Source: Arachnia propionica (GTDB taxonomy: Bacteria > Actinomycetota > Actinomycetes > Propionibacteriales > Propionibacteriaceae). Taken from it: 64,000 bases of DNA. Positions 52,552 to 63,272 of the stretch are shown here, in pieces (within the stretch, counting starts at the first letter, position 1; each line of letters begins with the position of its first letter). The stretch is taken from positions 2,790,001-2,854,000 of the forward strand of contig NZ_CP146373.1 of NCBI RefSeq assembly GCF_037055325.1, written 5' to 3'. A model generated the notes under the pieces. It was not told the origin of the DNA. It was given only the letters and a program-made list of their open reading frames with translations, and made no database searches. Both the position numbers and the translations under genes were made by a program.

Positions 52552-53358
52552 TTATCGCTCCACCGGGCGGAACAATCCGAAACCGAAATGCGAAAGAGAC
52601 CCAAGCACCAGAGGCTCCGGACGATCCCCGGGCCCCTTCGGCAGGGGGTCGTCGAAGTCCAGCTGCAGCAGCATTCCGCGGCGACGCTGCGCCATCGATT
52701 CGTTCCAACGGTATCGACGGAACCTCACCACGTCCTGATCCTCCCAGTCGGCGAGCAGCGTCACCCTCACTGGCGGCGCGCCCCCGGGGTGACGGAAACC
52801 AAGTTCACGTTCCACGAGTTTCTGCGCGAACTCCTCCCGCGGTTTGTTCTGCTTGGGGAAATGGTCGGTCAGGAACGGAGTCACAGAAACCCACGTGGTG
52901 GCATCGACGCTGGTGTATTCACGCATCACCGTATCGACGGGACCCATCAGCTGCAGGTGCAGTTCAGCTCCGGAGCGATACCCCTTGGGTGCGTTGCTCC
53001 AACGGGGCAGGTACCTCGCCCCGGCCAGCCGGGCAAGCGTGTCGGCAGGTATTCCGTCGGGCACCCACAGCACCAGATCCTCCACCTGCCCCGTCAGCTC
53101 ACCGCCGGCACCCAGCGTCGGCAGCCACAGCCAGTGGGCATGCCGATGCTGAGGTCCGTCACCGAAAGCGTCGTGGTGTCCGGCCAGCGCCTCGACCCCA
53201 CTGCCCTGCTCCCGCAGATCCGTGTTCTCCTTCTTGGTGCCGAGGATGCGTCCCCGAAGCCCGTGGGCAGCGAGAATGCCGTCCTCGACACGGAAGGGGG
53301 CGGTGGGTTCCAGCCGCCACCGAACGGTCGTGGGCTGAACAACAAGGGAGCCAGACAT
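52552..53358 (-). pseudogene. csb2: C-terminal half of Csb2 (type I-G Cas5-Cas6-like)
   Basis: A 268-residue product matches the second half of type I-G Csb2: APFRVEDGILAAHGLRG, HRHAHWLWLP, WVSVTPFLTDHFPKQ and the Gly-rich RAMP end LGSLSHFGFGLFRP. Full Csb2 proteins are about 450-550 residues, so the N-terminal Cas5-like half is absent. AAAGGAG precedes the ATG at 53358, so the fragment may be translated. The genes normally upstream (csx17, csb1, cas3) are missing; an AT-rich gap follows instead. Confidence 0.75.
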
Positions 53359-53846
53359 CAAGCACTCCTTTAAAACCATCCGTCAGCACGTGACGAGACC
53401 AATCCCGACTACAGAGGATGCTATCGGATAACAAATAACCCGCGAGTTCAGCACCCAACTCCCGCCACCTCTCCATCCGATTTATAATCGACATGCATCA
53501 AAGACACCAGCCATCAAAAAAACCTTTCAAAAAAACTTCAGAAATCACCCAAGATACGGATAGCAGCCAGTAAACCTCTAAACAGATTCAACTTAACCCC
53601 TGCGAGACATTTTGCAGCCATCACCAACTCCACCTGGATAGGGATTCAAATGACTATAAGTAATCTCACGAACACCCCGACTCACAGAAAATCTTCCCGA
53701 TATTTCGCCAATCGAAATTGGACGCCGGAGACGAGGTCTGCTAAATCACGAGCCGCCTCTACCCTCTATTCGATTCCCCCTCCAGCTGGATAAATAACCA
53801 GATTCCCGCAAAAACTCGAGAGAGCTGAGATAATTCTCCAGTATAG
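53359..53846. other. AT-rich gene-free gap between csb2 remnant and the I-E array
   Basis: About 490 bases with clearly lower GC than the rest of the window and no supported gene on either strand. It lies where the missing effector genes of the type I-G locus would be expected, and it flanks the trailer end of the I-E array. I see no repeats or insertion-sequence ends in it. Confidence 0.55.
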
Positions 53847-56800
53847 GGATTATTTTCGCTCTCGCGGGGAATACCGACTCGTTGCCTGCTGCGGCGTGGT
53901 GGTTGAGGGATCATCCCCGCTCTCACGGGGAATACGGCCTGCAGTGCACTAATGTTCACCGATCCTCCGGATCATCCCCGCTCTCGCGGGGAATACGCTC
54001 CCGGCCGGATCATCTATCTTTAGGTGGGAGGATCATCCCCGCTCTCGCGGGGAATACGTCCTGCGAACCCAAGAACAACACGGTGTCGCAGGGATCATCC
54101 CCGCTCTCACGGGGAATACCTCGAGGGATTGAGGGGCGGCTCAAGCCGCCCCGGATCATCCCCGCTCTCGCGGGGAATACAGGTTGCGGATCCGGTCGAT
54201 GAGGGGCCGGTCCGGATCATCCCTGCTCTCGCGGGGAATACGACCCGGCCCGGAGCGTGGAGGATTGGGACCGGGGATCATCCCCGCTCTCGCGGGGAAT
54301 ACCCGCCGGGGGGTAGCACTCCTTCAGTGGATGCGGGATCATCCCCGCTCTCGCGGGGAATACTCGCCCGTTGATTTCCATTGGTTCACGGCCAACGGAT
54401 CATCCCCGCTCTCGCGGGGAATACTCGCCCGTTGATTTCCATTGGTTCACGGCCAACGGATCATCCCCGCTCTCGCGGGGAATACCTCATTGAGTTCGGC
54501 CTTGTGGTCGGCGGGCAAGGATCATCCCCGCTCTCGCGGGGAATACCTGCTGCGCGGCAGCCACTTCCTTCGCGGCGTGGGATCATCCCCGCTCTCGCGG
54601 GGAATACTGGCCTTTTCATCCTCAGTGGTGGGGTTCGGTGGGATCATCCCCGCTCTCGCGGGGAATACTACCGCGGCCTTGGAGAGCGCGACCGTCCGTC
54701 AGGATCATCCCCGCTCTCGCGGGGAATACGCGGCCGCCGAGAATCATGCTGCGGCCAATGAGGGATCATCCCCGCTCTCGCGGGGAATACTACCGCGGCC
54801 TTGGAGAGCGCGACCGTCCGTCAGGATCATCCCCGCTCTCGCGGGGAATACGCGGCCGCCGAGAATCATGCTGCGGCCAATGAGGGATCATCCCCGCTCT
54901 CGCGGGGAATACCCGGCCCGCGACCTCGCATCCCTGTCTCGCAGGGGATCATCCCCGCTCTCGCGGGGAATACCGGTTCGGTGACACGTCGACCGCCAAC
55001 ACAAACGGATCATCCCCGCTCTCGCGGGGAATACGCGAGGTCCTCATCGGTCAGCAGCAGCAGCGACGGATCATCCCCGCTCTCGCGGGGAATACTGCCG
55101 CGAATCGGCGGCCTTCGCCGGGGAACAAGGATCATCCCCGCTCTCGCGGGGAATACTGCCGCGAATCGGCGGCCTTCGCCGGGGAACAAGGATCATCCCC
55201 GCTCTCGCGGGGAATACAGGAATGGGTTGTTGATGGCTGTCGGTGCTGCCGGATCATCCCCGCTCTCGCGGGGAATACTGCAACCGCTCCATCACCTGAA
55301 GTAGCAGTGCGGGATCATCCCCGCTCTCGCGGGGAATACTGATGTCCTCGAGCGACTTGCGGACATGCATGAGGATCATCCCCGCTCTCGCGGGGAATAC
55401 TCCCGGGAACCAGGTGCCCGAACCGACGCGTACGGATCATCCCCGCTCTCGCGGGGAATACTCACCCGACTCGTCGACGCCCGCACCGATCAACGGATCA
55501 TCCCCGCTCTCGCGGGGAATACTTTCGTGCTGGTTCGGGTCGTGTCTTCTCCTTGGGATCATCCCCGCTCTCGCGGGGAATACGCGTTGCGGGAGTGGCA
55601 GCACGCGGTCGCGTCGGGATCATCCCCGCTCTCGCGGGGAATACGACCGGTTTCGTTTCGGACGTGGCGGGCGGTTGGGATCATCCCCGCTCTCGCGGGG
55701 AATACCAGCCACCAGGCCCGGGACCGGCCAGCGTCAGGGGATCATCCCCGCTCTCGCGGGGAATACGCCGACTTCGCGACGGGAAGTAGTGACTGCTGCG
55801 GATCATCCCCGCTCTCGCGGGGAATACTGTCCCAAGCCCTCCAAGACGGCGATTACGGGAGGATCATCCCCGCTCTCGCGGGGAATACAGAGCAGCTACT
55901 GCCTGCGGTGGCACGACGCCGGGATCATCCCCGCTCTCGCGGGGAATACCTCAGGGCGCGAAGCTGAGGTCGCAGAAACACAGGATCATCCCCGCTCTCG
56001 CGGGGAATACCAGGAAACCGAGGCCGAGGAAGTGATGGTGGTAGGATCATCCCCGCTCTCGCGGGGAATACGCTGCCGAGGCTGCACGAGGATTGCTGGG
56101 ACGGGGATCATCCCCGCTCTCGCGGGGAATACGTTTTCCGGTTTCACAACTTAGGTTGCCCTAAGGGATCATCCCCGCTCTCGCGGGGAATACGAGGTGC
56201 CGGTGAATGCGCTTCTTGGCAGGAAGGGATCATCCCCGCTCTCGCGGGGAATACACGGGCGTGGGGCATTCGACGCCCCAGCCGAGGGGATCATCCCCGC
56301 TCTCGCGGGGAATACACCGACGGAAGATACCAGCTCGCCCTCGACGCCGGATCATCCCCGCTCTCGCGGGGAATACGTTTCCCGGTTTCACAACTTAGGT
56401 TGCCCTAAGGGATCATCCCCGCTCTCGCGGGGAATACAAGGCTAGACTTTGTGGTTGCTACGGCCCGGGCGGATCATCCCCGCTCTCGCGGGGAATACTT
56501 TGTTGTTCCGAGGAACGAAAGTCCATAAGAGGGATCATCCCCGCTCTCGCGGGGAATACGGTCGGCCAGTGAGATTGATAAGACGGTAGTTGGGATCATC
56601 CCCGCTCTCGCGGGGAATACTCCGTTGCAGTGCATATGCACATCCGAGCGACCGGATCATCCCCGCTCTCGCGGGGAATACGCCGCCTCGTCGGAAGGGA
56701 AAATGCCGGCGGGGGGATCATCCCCGCTCTCGCGGGGAATACTTTGTTCCTTACTTCGTAACGCGGGTGCCGTCGGGATCATCCCCGCTCTCGCGGGGAA

Positions 56801-59800
56801 TACTCCCCCCCTGCCAACCCCAGTTCTAGGTAGAGGGGATCATCCCCGCTCTCGCGGGGAATACTGTCCCGCATGACAATCCGCGCCATCCTTGGCCGGA
56901 TCATCCCCGCTCTCGCGGGGAATACACGCGATGAACCACTCGCCGGCCGAGTGAGTTCGGATCATCCCCGCTCTCGCGGGGAATACTAGAGGAAGGTGTC
57001 TGTCCAGTCGGGTTCCCCCGGATCATCCCCGCTCTCGCGGGGAATACGGTCGAGGTGGATCACCCGCCTCGCTGTCGGCAGGATCATCCCCGCTCTCGCG
57101 GGGAATACCGCCCATCAACGGTGAAGAAACCGGCGTTGTTGGGATCATCCCCGCTCTCGCGGGGAATACAGCGCAGGGAGGCCATCGCTGAGCTGTTTCG
57201 GAGGATCATCCCCGCTCTCGCGGGGAATACCAGGCGTTCCACCGTTACAGCCTCAACAACCTGGGATCATCCCCGCTCTCGCGGGGAATACCCAGCGATG
57301 GCTTCAGTCGATGAACTCCGGCCCGGATCATCCCCGCTCTCGCGGGGAATACGTCGTAGAAGGCATCCCCTAATTGGACGCTGAGGGATCATCCCCGCTC
57401 TCGCGGGGAATACCTCGCCGGGCAACAACTCCATGCCGTCGAGGATGGATCATCCCCGCTCTCGCGGGGAATACTTTGGTGGCCCCAGTGCGATACTCGG
57501 CCCGCTCGGATCATCCCCGCTCTCGCGGGGAATACACATACCGTGTCAAAGTAAGTTGGAGTTCCTTCGGATCATCCCCGCTCTCGCGGGGAATACGTGT
57601 ACCTCCTGACCGTGCGGAACGGGAACAGCGGATCATCCCCGCTCTCGCGGGGAATACCTTTTGTTGGTGAATTGAGTCTTACAGGACAGGGGATCATCCC
57701 CGCTCTCGCGGGGAATACTTCTGGAGTAAGCTGTCGCAACAGTCTTTTCCCGGATCATCCCCGCTCTCGCGGGGAATACCCCTTCGACCTGCCCTACTCG
57801 CTGGGTTACGCCGGATCATCCCCGCTCTCGCGGGGAATACCTATTACCCGTCCTCGGTCTTCCTCGTCCAGAAGGATCATCCCCGCTCTCGCGGGGAATA
57901 CGAGCATGGCGATGGTGGGGGCTATCTGGAAGCCGGATCATCCCCGCTCTCGCGGGGAATACCGTTTCGTCGATCCCGACGAAGCCGCCGCATCCGGATC
58001 ATCCCCGCTCTCGCGGGGAATACGTACACGCCGGCTCGCAGCAAACGATCAACCCGTGGATCATCCCCGCTCTCGCGGGGAATACCACCTTCACCGAAGA
58101 AACAAGAGCCGGCCATGGGGATCATCCCCGCTCTCGCGGGGAATACTACGTATTGCCTGGGACAAACCAGCCGCCACGCGGATCATCCCCGCTCTCGCGG
58201 GGAATACGGAGTGGCTGTTCAATGATGATGCGGTTGGAACGGATCATCCCCGCTCTCGCGGGGAATACATCCTACGGCTGCCCATGTGGATCACGTTCAT
58301 AGGATCATCCCCGCTCTCGCGGGGAATACCTTCAACCGCCACTCGTGGCCGGTGTCAACATCGGATCATCCCCGCTCTCGCGGGGAATACTCAACCTCCC
58401 TCAACGCCATGTCCTTTTGGGTGGGATCATCCCCGCTCTCGCGGGGAATACGACGGCGTCCCCATTCCCTGGTCCTACGGCTAGGGATCATCCCCGCTCT
58501 CGCGGGGAATACGCAGATGTATACAAACTTGTTATTGACGCTAAGGGATCATCCCCGCTCTCGCGGGGAATACAACCAAACGCTAGCCTAGCTAGCAAAG
58601 CTATCAGGATCATCCCCGCTCTCGCGGGGAATACCTGGGATCCAGTGGGAGGGGGGGGTGTAAGGAGGATCATCCCCGCTCTCGCGGGGAATACTGTTGC
58701 CCATGATCAGTCCTTATGGCGGCAGCGGGGATCATCCCCGCTCTCGCGGGGAATACTTGATAGATAGGAGACACGTTATGGCCAGCACGGGATCATCCCC
58801 GCTCTCGCGGGGAATACTTCCGGCGACATGCGCGGCGCATAACACCTGACGGATCATCCCCGCTCTCGCGGGGAATACGTGGCCCTTCCGGCACGAGTGA
58901 ACTGGGATGTAGGATCATCCCCGCTCTCGCGGGGAATACAAATCACTAGAGAAGGAGGAACCATGAAAAATCGGATCATCCCCGCTCTCGCGGGGAATAC
59001 GTGGCAAAGATTGGAGCGAATAGAATCGCCTTCGGATCATCCCCGCTCTCGCGGGGAATACAAATTTCGGGAACAGTCCTGTAAATCTGGCGGGGGATCA
59101 TCCCCGCTCTCGCGGGGAATACACAAAATGAACATTCTCACCCAGCTTCTCTCACGGATCATCCCCGCTCTCGCGGGGAATACGTGATGCTGGCAGGCAG
59201 GAACCGCCGCAATTCGGGATCATCCCCGCTCTCGCGGGGAATACTCACCCGAAGGCTCCGCAACCCAGCCGAAAAACGGATCATCCCCGCTCTCGCGGGG
59301 AATACCCGCTCAGCCGAATCATAGGCAACCTGGCCATCGGATCATCCCCGCTCTCGCGGGGAATACGCAAAGGACCGCAGCACGGCGGCGGCCCGGAGAG
59401 GATCATCCCCGCTCTCGCGGGGAATACGCGTTGATCCACCAATCGTAAAGGCTCTTCTTGGGATCATCCCCGCTCTCGCGGGGAATACTTCCGGAATTCA
59501 CGCACGTTCGAGTAGTTAGCAGGATCATCCCCGCTCTCGCGGGGAATACGAGGACACTTACGGGTCTATCCCGGCACTTAACGGATCATCCCCGCTCTCG
59601 CGGGGAATACTTGGTCCAGGAGGACCTTGAGGTCCAGCGGGTCCGGATCATCCCCGCTCTCGCGGGGAATACGGCGACAGCTCTACTCGGCGATCGAGAA
59701 CGGTCGGATCATCCCCGCTCTCGCGGGGAATACCGCAGTGTCCATAGCGCTGTACGCTGCGCTCGAGGATCATCCCCGCTCTCGCGGGGAATACCAGCCT

Positions 59801-61137
59801 TGTCCAGATCGACTTCACCCACTGTGGGGATCATCCCCGCTCTCGCGGGGAATACTCTTCAGCGATACTTGAAATGGTGGGCAGCTCGGGATCATCCCCG
59901 CTCTCGCGGGGAATACTGAACCGCCTTCCAATCGGTGTTCGGATGAGTCGGATCATCCCCGCTCTCGCGGGGAATACAGGCTCTCTGATGATGGGAGTTA
60001 AGGTTACCGGGGATCATCCCCGCTCTCGCGGGGAATACATTACTGATCTTATACACCTCATCCATGAGGTAGGATCATCCCCGCTCTCGCGGGGAATACT
60101 GTAGTTTGGTGTTAACCTCTGGGAGATTAGGGGGATCATCCCCGCTCTCGCGGGGAATACCAAGTACATCATGGAGCATCTGCCACTAAGCCAGGATCAT
60201 CCCCGCTCTCGCGGGGAATACCCAGGCCGGGGTCAACCAGGCCATCCTGCAGGAGGATCATCCCCGCTCTCGCGGGGAATACACGGTCACCCCTGGAAAC
60301 GTTACGGACTATGACGGATCATCCCCGCTCTCGCGGGGAATACTCTTGTGGGCTGGCCTGCCCTCCGACCAGCACGGGATCATCCCCGCTCTCGCGGGGA
60401 ATACCAGGAAGAACCATCCATGCGGAGATCTCAGCTCGGATCATCCCCGCTCTCGCGGGGAATACCCTCGACGATAGACTCTAGGCGGTCTACCACCGGG
60501 ATCATCCCCGCTCTCGCGGGGAATACCGCCCTCTGAACCGGCCTTATCAGTCGCCCCAGGGATCATCCCCGCTCTCGCGGGGAATACCAGAGGGTCATGC
60601 TCGGCAGAGCCAGTCTCAGGGGGATCATCCCCGCTCTCGCGGGGAATACGGAAGAGTATCCCGGAATGTCCGGCGATCGAACGGATCATCCCCGCTCTCG
60701 CGGGGAATACGTCGTCGTCGGCCTCGCTGGAGTGGTGGCGACAGGATCATCCCCGCTCTCGCGGGGAATACGAACTTACGGAGTAGACTCTCCGCACCCA
60801 GCAAGGATCATCCCCGCTCTCGCGGGGAATACTGTCTGGTGTCGACCGAAATATCCATCGAATCAGGATCATCCCCGCTCTCGCGGGGAATACACTCCCG
60901 AGGAAGCCCCATGGCCCAGCCACTTGGGATCATCCCCGCTCTCGCGGGGAATACTAAATCGACACCTAACCTCTATCGGTGAGAGAAGGATCATCCCCGC
61001 TCTCGCGGGGAATACTCTAGAATGGGCGTACCGCCAGCCCTCTCACCGGGATCATCCCCGCTCTCGCGGGGAATACTCGGCGTTCTTGGTGCCCTTTTGA
61101 CGGGCTTGGGGATCATCCCCGCTCTCGCGGGGAATAC
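53847..61137 (-). CRISPR. large type I-E array, about 120 repeats
   Basis: 28-nt repeats alternate with mostly 33-nt spacers at a 61-bp period from 53847 to 61137, giving about 120 repeats and 119 spacers. On the minus strand the repeat starts GTATTCCCCGCGAGAGCGGG and ends GATGATCC, the I-E type with a CCCCGC..GCGGGG hairpin. Transcription is therefore leftward, away from cas2e. The left end is the trailer: the first repeat has TTATTTTC, and repeats at 53908, 54092 (CTCACGG) and 54214 (CCCTG) also carry changes, while the right end is uniform. Three sets of duplicated spacers are present near the trailer end. Confidence 0.97.
54364..55189. repeat. duplicated spacer-repeat units within the I-E array
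   Basis: Spacers at 54364-54396 and 54425-54457 are identical. The pair at 54669-54701 and 54730-54762 recurs in the same order at 54791-54823 and 54852-54884, a two-unit duplication. Spacers at 55096-55128 and 55157-55189 are identical. All lie in the old half of the array and reflect slippage or recombination between repeats. Confidence 0.93.
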
Positions 61138-61158
61138 ACTTGTTGACAAGGGATTTTA

Positions 61159-61554
61159 TCAGCTGGACCTGTCGGATCTTGGGAACCCCCTCCTCGCACG
61201 TCTCCGCTTCTCGAAGTCACTCGCCCCGCGTCTGCGGCGACCGCCCTCCTGGCGACGTGAGTCGTCTGGCTCGTCGCCTGAAGGACCTGGGCGGACCATC
61301 AGGGTTAGCCCCTCATAATCGACTGGCACCCATGGATCACCCCATGTCAGGAAGGACATTCCTTGCTCGTTCCTGGCGCGGAACACCATGATTGCCCGCC
61401 CGGTTCCCATCGTCTCGGTAACAATCTGCCACAGCCTTTCCCGGACCCGCGCGCTGAGATTACCCACGAACACACCTGGTGAGATCTGCAGCAACCACCG
61501 AGTCACGTGACCACGCAACCCATCCGGCACAGCTGACAGAACCAAAACAACCAT
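61159..61554 (-). CDS. cas2e: Cas2e
   Basis: A 131-residue type I-E Cas2: MVVLVLSAVPDGLRG at the start, ISPGVFVGNLSARVRERLW and the core MSFLTWGDPWVPVDYEGLTLMVRP. The final ~36 residues are a very basic extension (RRQEGGRRRRG, EKRRRARRG). The ATG at 61554 is chosen by family N-terminus; a GTG at 61560 abuts the cas1e stop. The stop lies only 21 bases from the first repeat, so the array leader must overlap the 3' part of this gene. Confidence 0.92.
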   Translation of the reverse strand: MVVLVLSAVPDGLRGHVTRWLLQISPGVFVGNLSARVRERLWQIVTETMGTGRAIMVFRARNEQGMSFLTWGDPWVPVDYEGLTLMVRPGPSGDEPDDSRRQEGGRRRRGASDFEKRRRARRGFPRSDRSS

Positions 61555-61560
61555 CAGCAC

Positions 61561-62514
61561 TCACCACTCGGCATAGGAGACGCCGGCCGCAACCGTTCCC
61601 AGAAGATCATCCCAAAGATGCAGGTCATCGACGATCAAGTCCTCATCATCATCCTCCGGAGAAGCACCTCCCCTGCTCAGCAGCTCCTTGATGTCGCGAA
61701 CAGCCTGTTCCAAGATTCTGCTTTCCCTGATGGCATCCCGCATCCGTCGCCGAGCTTCGGTACCAACTCCCACCTCCGGGTTCTCCAAGGCGACATCAAA
61801 GGCAACGGGTATGGAGAGATCAGCCTTGTACAGATCAGCGATGTCATACACGAAAGAACGGTAATTACCGGTATGGACAAAACCCAAACCCGGGGCGCAC
61901 CCCAGCGCAACTATCACTGCATGAATCAGCCCATACAGCGCAGAATTTGATGCAGACAAGGCTTGATTGATCAGAGAGGAATTGTCGAAATTGTTCGGAT
62001 CGTATTCGCGACCGTCCCACGGCACCCCGGTACGTTTGGAGCTTCGTCGATACAGCCTCCTGACCCGGGCTCCCTCACGACCCCGGAGCTGCTGAATACT
62101 CAGGCTTCCAACGTTCTCGCCCTGGAATCGCATGAGATACATCTGTCTAGCCACCGAAGCCCGCAGAACCGGGTCGCTCACGGCCTTGGCCTGCGCCTCC
62201 AACAAACGGGAGGACCTCGACGGCGGAACGCCGTGAGCGTAGTAACGCACACCATTCTCCCCCACCCACACCGTGGTGGCGCCGCTCTCCGACAAGACAG
62301 ACATGGCACTATGAGTGACACGTACCCCCGGCCCGATCATCAAGACGGACAACGCAGCCGCTGGAACATGGGCCACGCCTCTGGCGTCAGTCACGGTGAT
62401 CGCGTTGGAGTCCCGATGCACCGTGCACCTTTCCACATACAAGAAGGTGAGGCGGTCCCGGATCCGAACCAGGTCTTTCGGAGCCGGAGGCCGCGCTCCC
62501 GGTATGTCCCTCAT
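61561..62514 (-). CDS. cas1e: Cas1e integrase
   Basis: A 317-residue I-E Cas1 that, with Cas2, inserts new spacers at the leader end. The catalytic residues are all visible: RGREGARVRRLYR (Glu), GFVHTGNYRSFVYDIADLYK (His and two Asp). The C-terminal tail is acidic (SPEDDDEDLIVDD). It overlaps the cas6e stop by four bases. In contrast to the I-G copy upstream this Cas1 looks functional. Confidence 0.95.
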   Translation of the reverse strand: MRDIPGARPPAPKDLVRIRDRLTFLYVERCTVHRDSNAITVTDARGVAHVPAAALSVLMIGPGVRVTHSAMSVLSESGATTVWVGENGVRYYAHGVPPSRSSRLLEAQAKAVSDPVLRASVARQMYLMRFQGENVGSLSIQQLRGREGARVRRLYRRSSKRTGVPWDGREYDPNNFDNSSLINQALSASNSALYGLIHAVIVALGCAPGLGFVHTGNYRSFVYDIADLYKADLSIPVAFDVALENPEVGVGTEARRRMRDAIRESRILEQAVRDIKELLSRGGASPEDDDEDLIVDDLHLWDDLLGTVAAGVSYAEW

Positions 62515-63272
62515 GGCCGTGCCAACGTCAACAGGCCAGCACCGTAGCCCTTGGCCCTACCGATTCCATTGGCGAGTGCCGACCGCAAAGCCCGCGGATC
62601 GGTCACTTTGAGAGTCCCCTGGAAGGTCGCCAACTTGAGGGTGACAGGACGTTTGTCCTCGCCCTTCACCCGGACGAAGTTCTCGACACGCCGATCCACC
62701 AGGGAAACCAGCAGATTCTTTCCGTCCACTCGTTCTCCTGCCTTGTTTTCGAGAACCGGCAGGTCCCCTCCAACCTCAGCAGACATCGGGATCTGGAATC
62801 CGTTTGCCTCCGCACGATCCAGCAACCATTGCGTCTGCTGAGCCACGGTGACGTGCCCCAGGAGCCGTTTCCTGCCGTCATTGTCCGTGCGGCGATAGGT
62901 CGGGTTCACCGTTATGCGGAACCCCCACACCTGGTTTTCCTCCAACGTGGCCAGGAAATCGTCGAGTTTCTTCACCACAACCCCTCCCTCGGTCTCGTAT
63001 CCCGCCTGTTCGACGAGACCAGCAGGATCGGGGGCCGCCGGCGAGGAAATGTAGAGACAGAGCCCAGGACTCACGTCCGTGCCTGCGCTTCTGCTGGCCT
63101 GGCGGTTGTCGTTTGGCCTGTCCAGCCGCCACAGCACCCTGCCCCCACCTTCTGTGTGGAGAACTCCCGGGGGGAAGCTGGTGAGAACGGCCGCATGCAG
63201 CCTTTGAAGAGATGACACCAGGTGCCGGCAACCGCGACGGTATGGGTTCAGGTACACACGTGTGAGATACAT
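62511..63272 (-). CDS. cas6e: Cas6e crRNA endonuclease
   Basis: A 253-residue RAMP protein that cuts the repeat hairpin. The N-terminus YLTRVYLNP and LQRLHAAVLTSFP (with the catalytic-type His) and the C-terminal Gly-rich loop IGRAKGYGAGLLTLA are typical. It overlaps cas5e by one base and cas1e by four, so the genes form one operon. Confidence 0.94.
   Translation of the reverse strand: MYLTRVYLNPYRRGCRHLVSSLQRLHAAVLTSFPPGVLHTEGGGRVLWRLDRPNDNRQASRSAGTDVSPGLCLYISSPAAPDPAGLVEQAGYETEGGVVVKKLDDFLATLEENQVWGFRITVNPTYRRTDNDGRKRLLGHVTVAQQTQWLLDRAEANGFQIPMSAEVGGDLPVLENKAGERVDGKNLLVSLVDRRVENFVRVKGEDKRPVTLKLATFQGTLKVTDPRALRSALANGIGRAKGYGAGLLTLARP

Noticed and set aside
53882-61100. Many long open frames with repeating peptides such as GSSPLSRGI, IIPALAGNT and DHPRSRGEY
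   Set aside because: They are translations of the CRISPR repeat in the three forward frames. The 61-bp unit shifts frame at each step and the 28-nt repeat lacks stops. They are not proteins.
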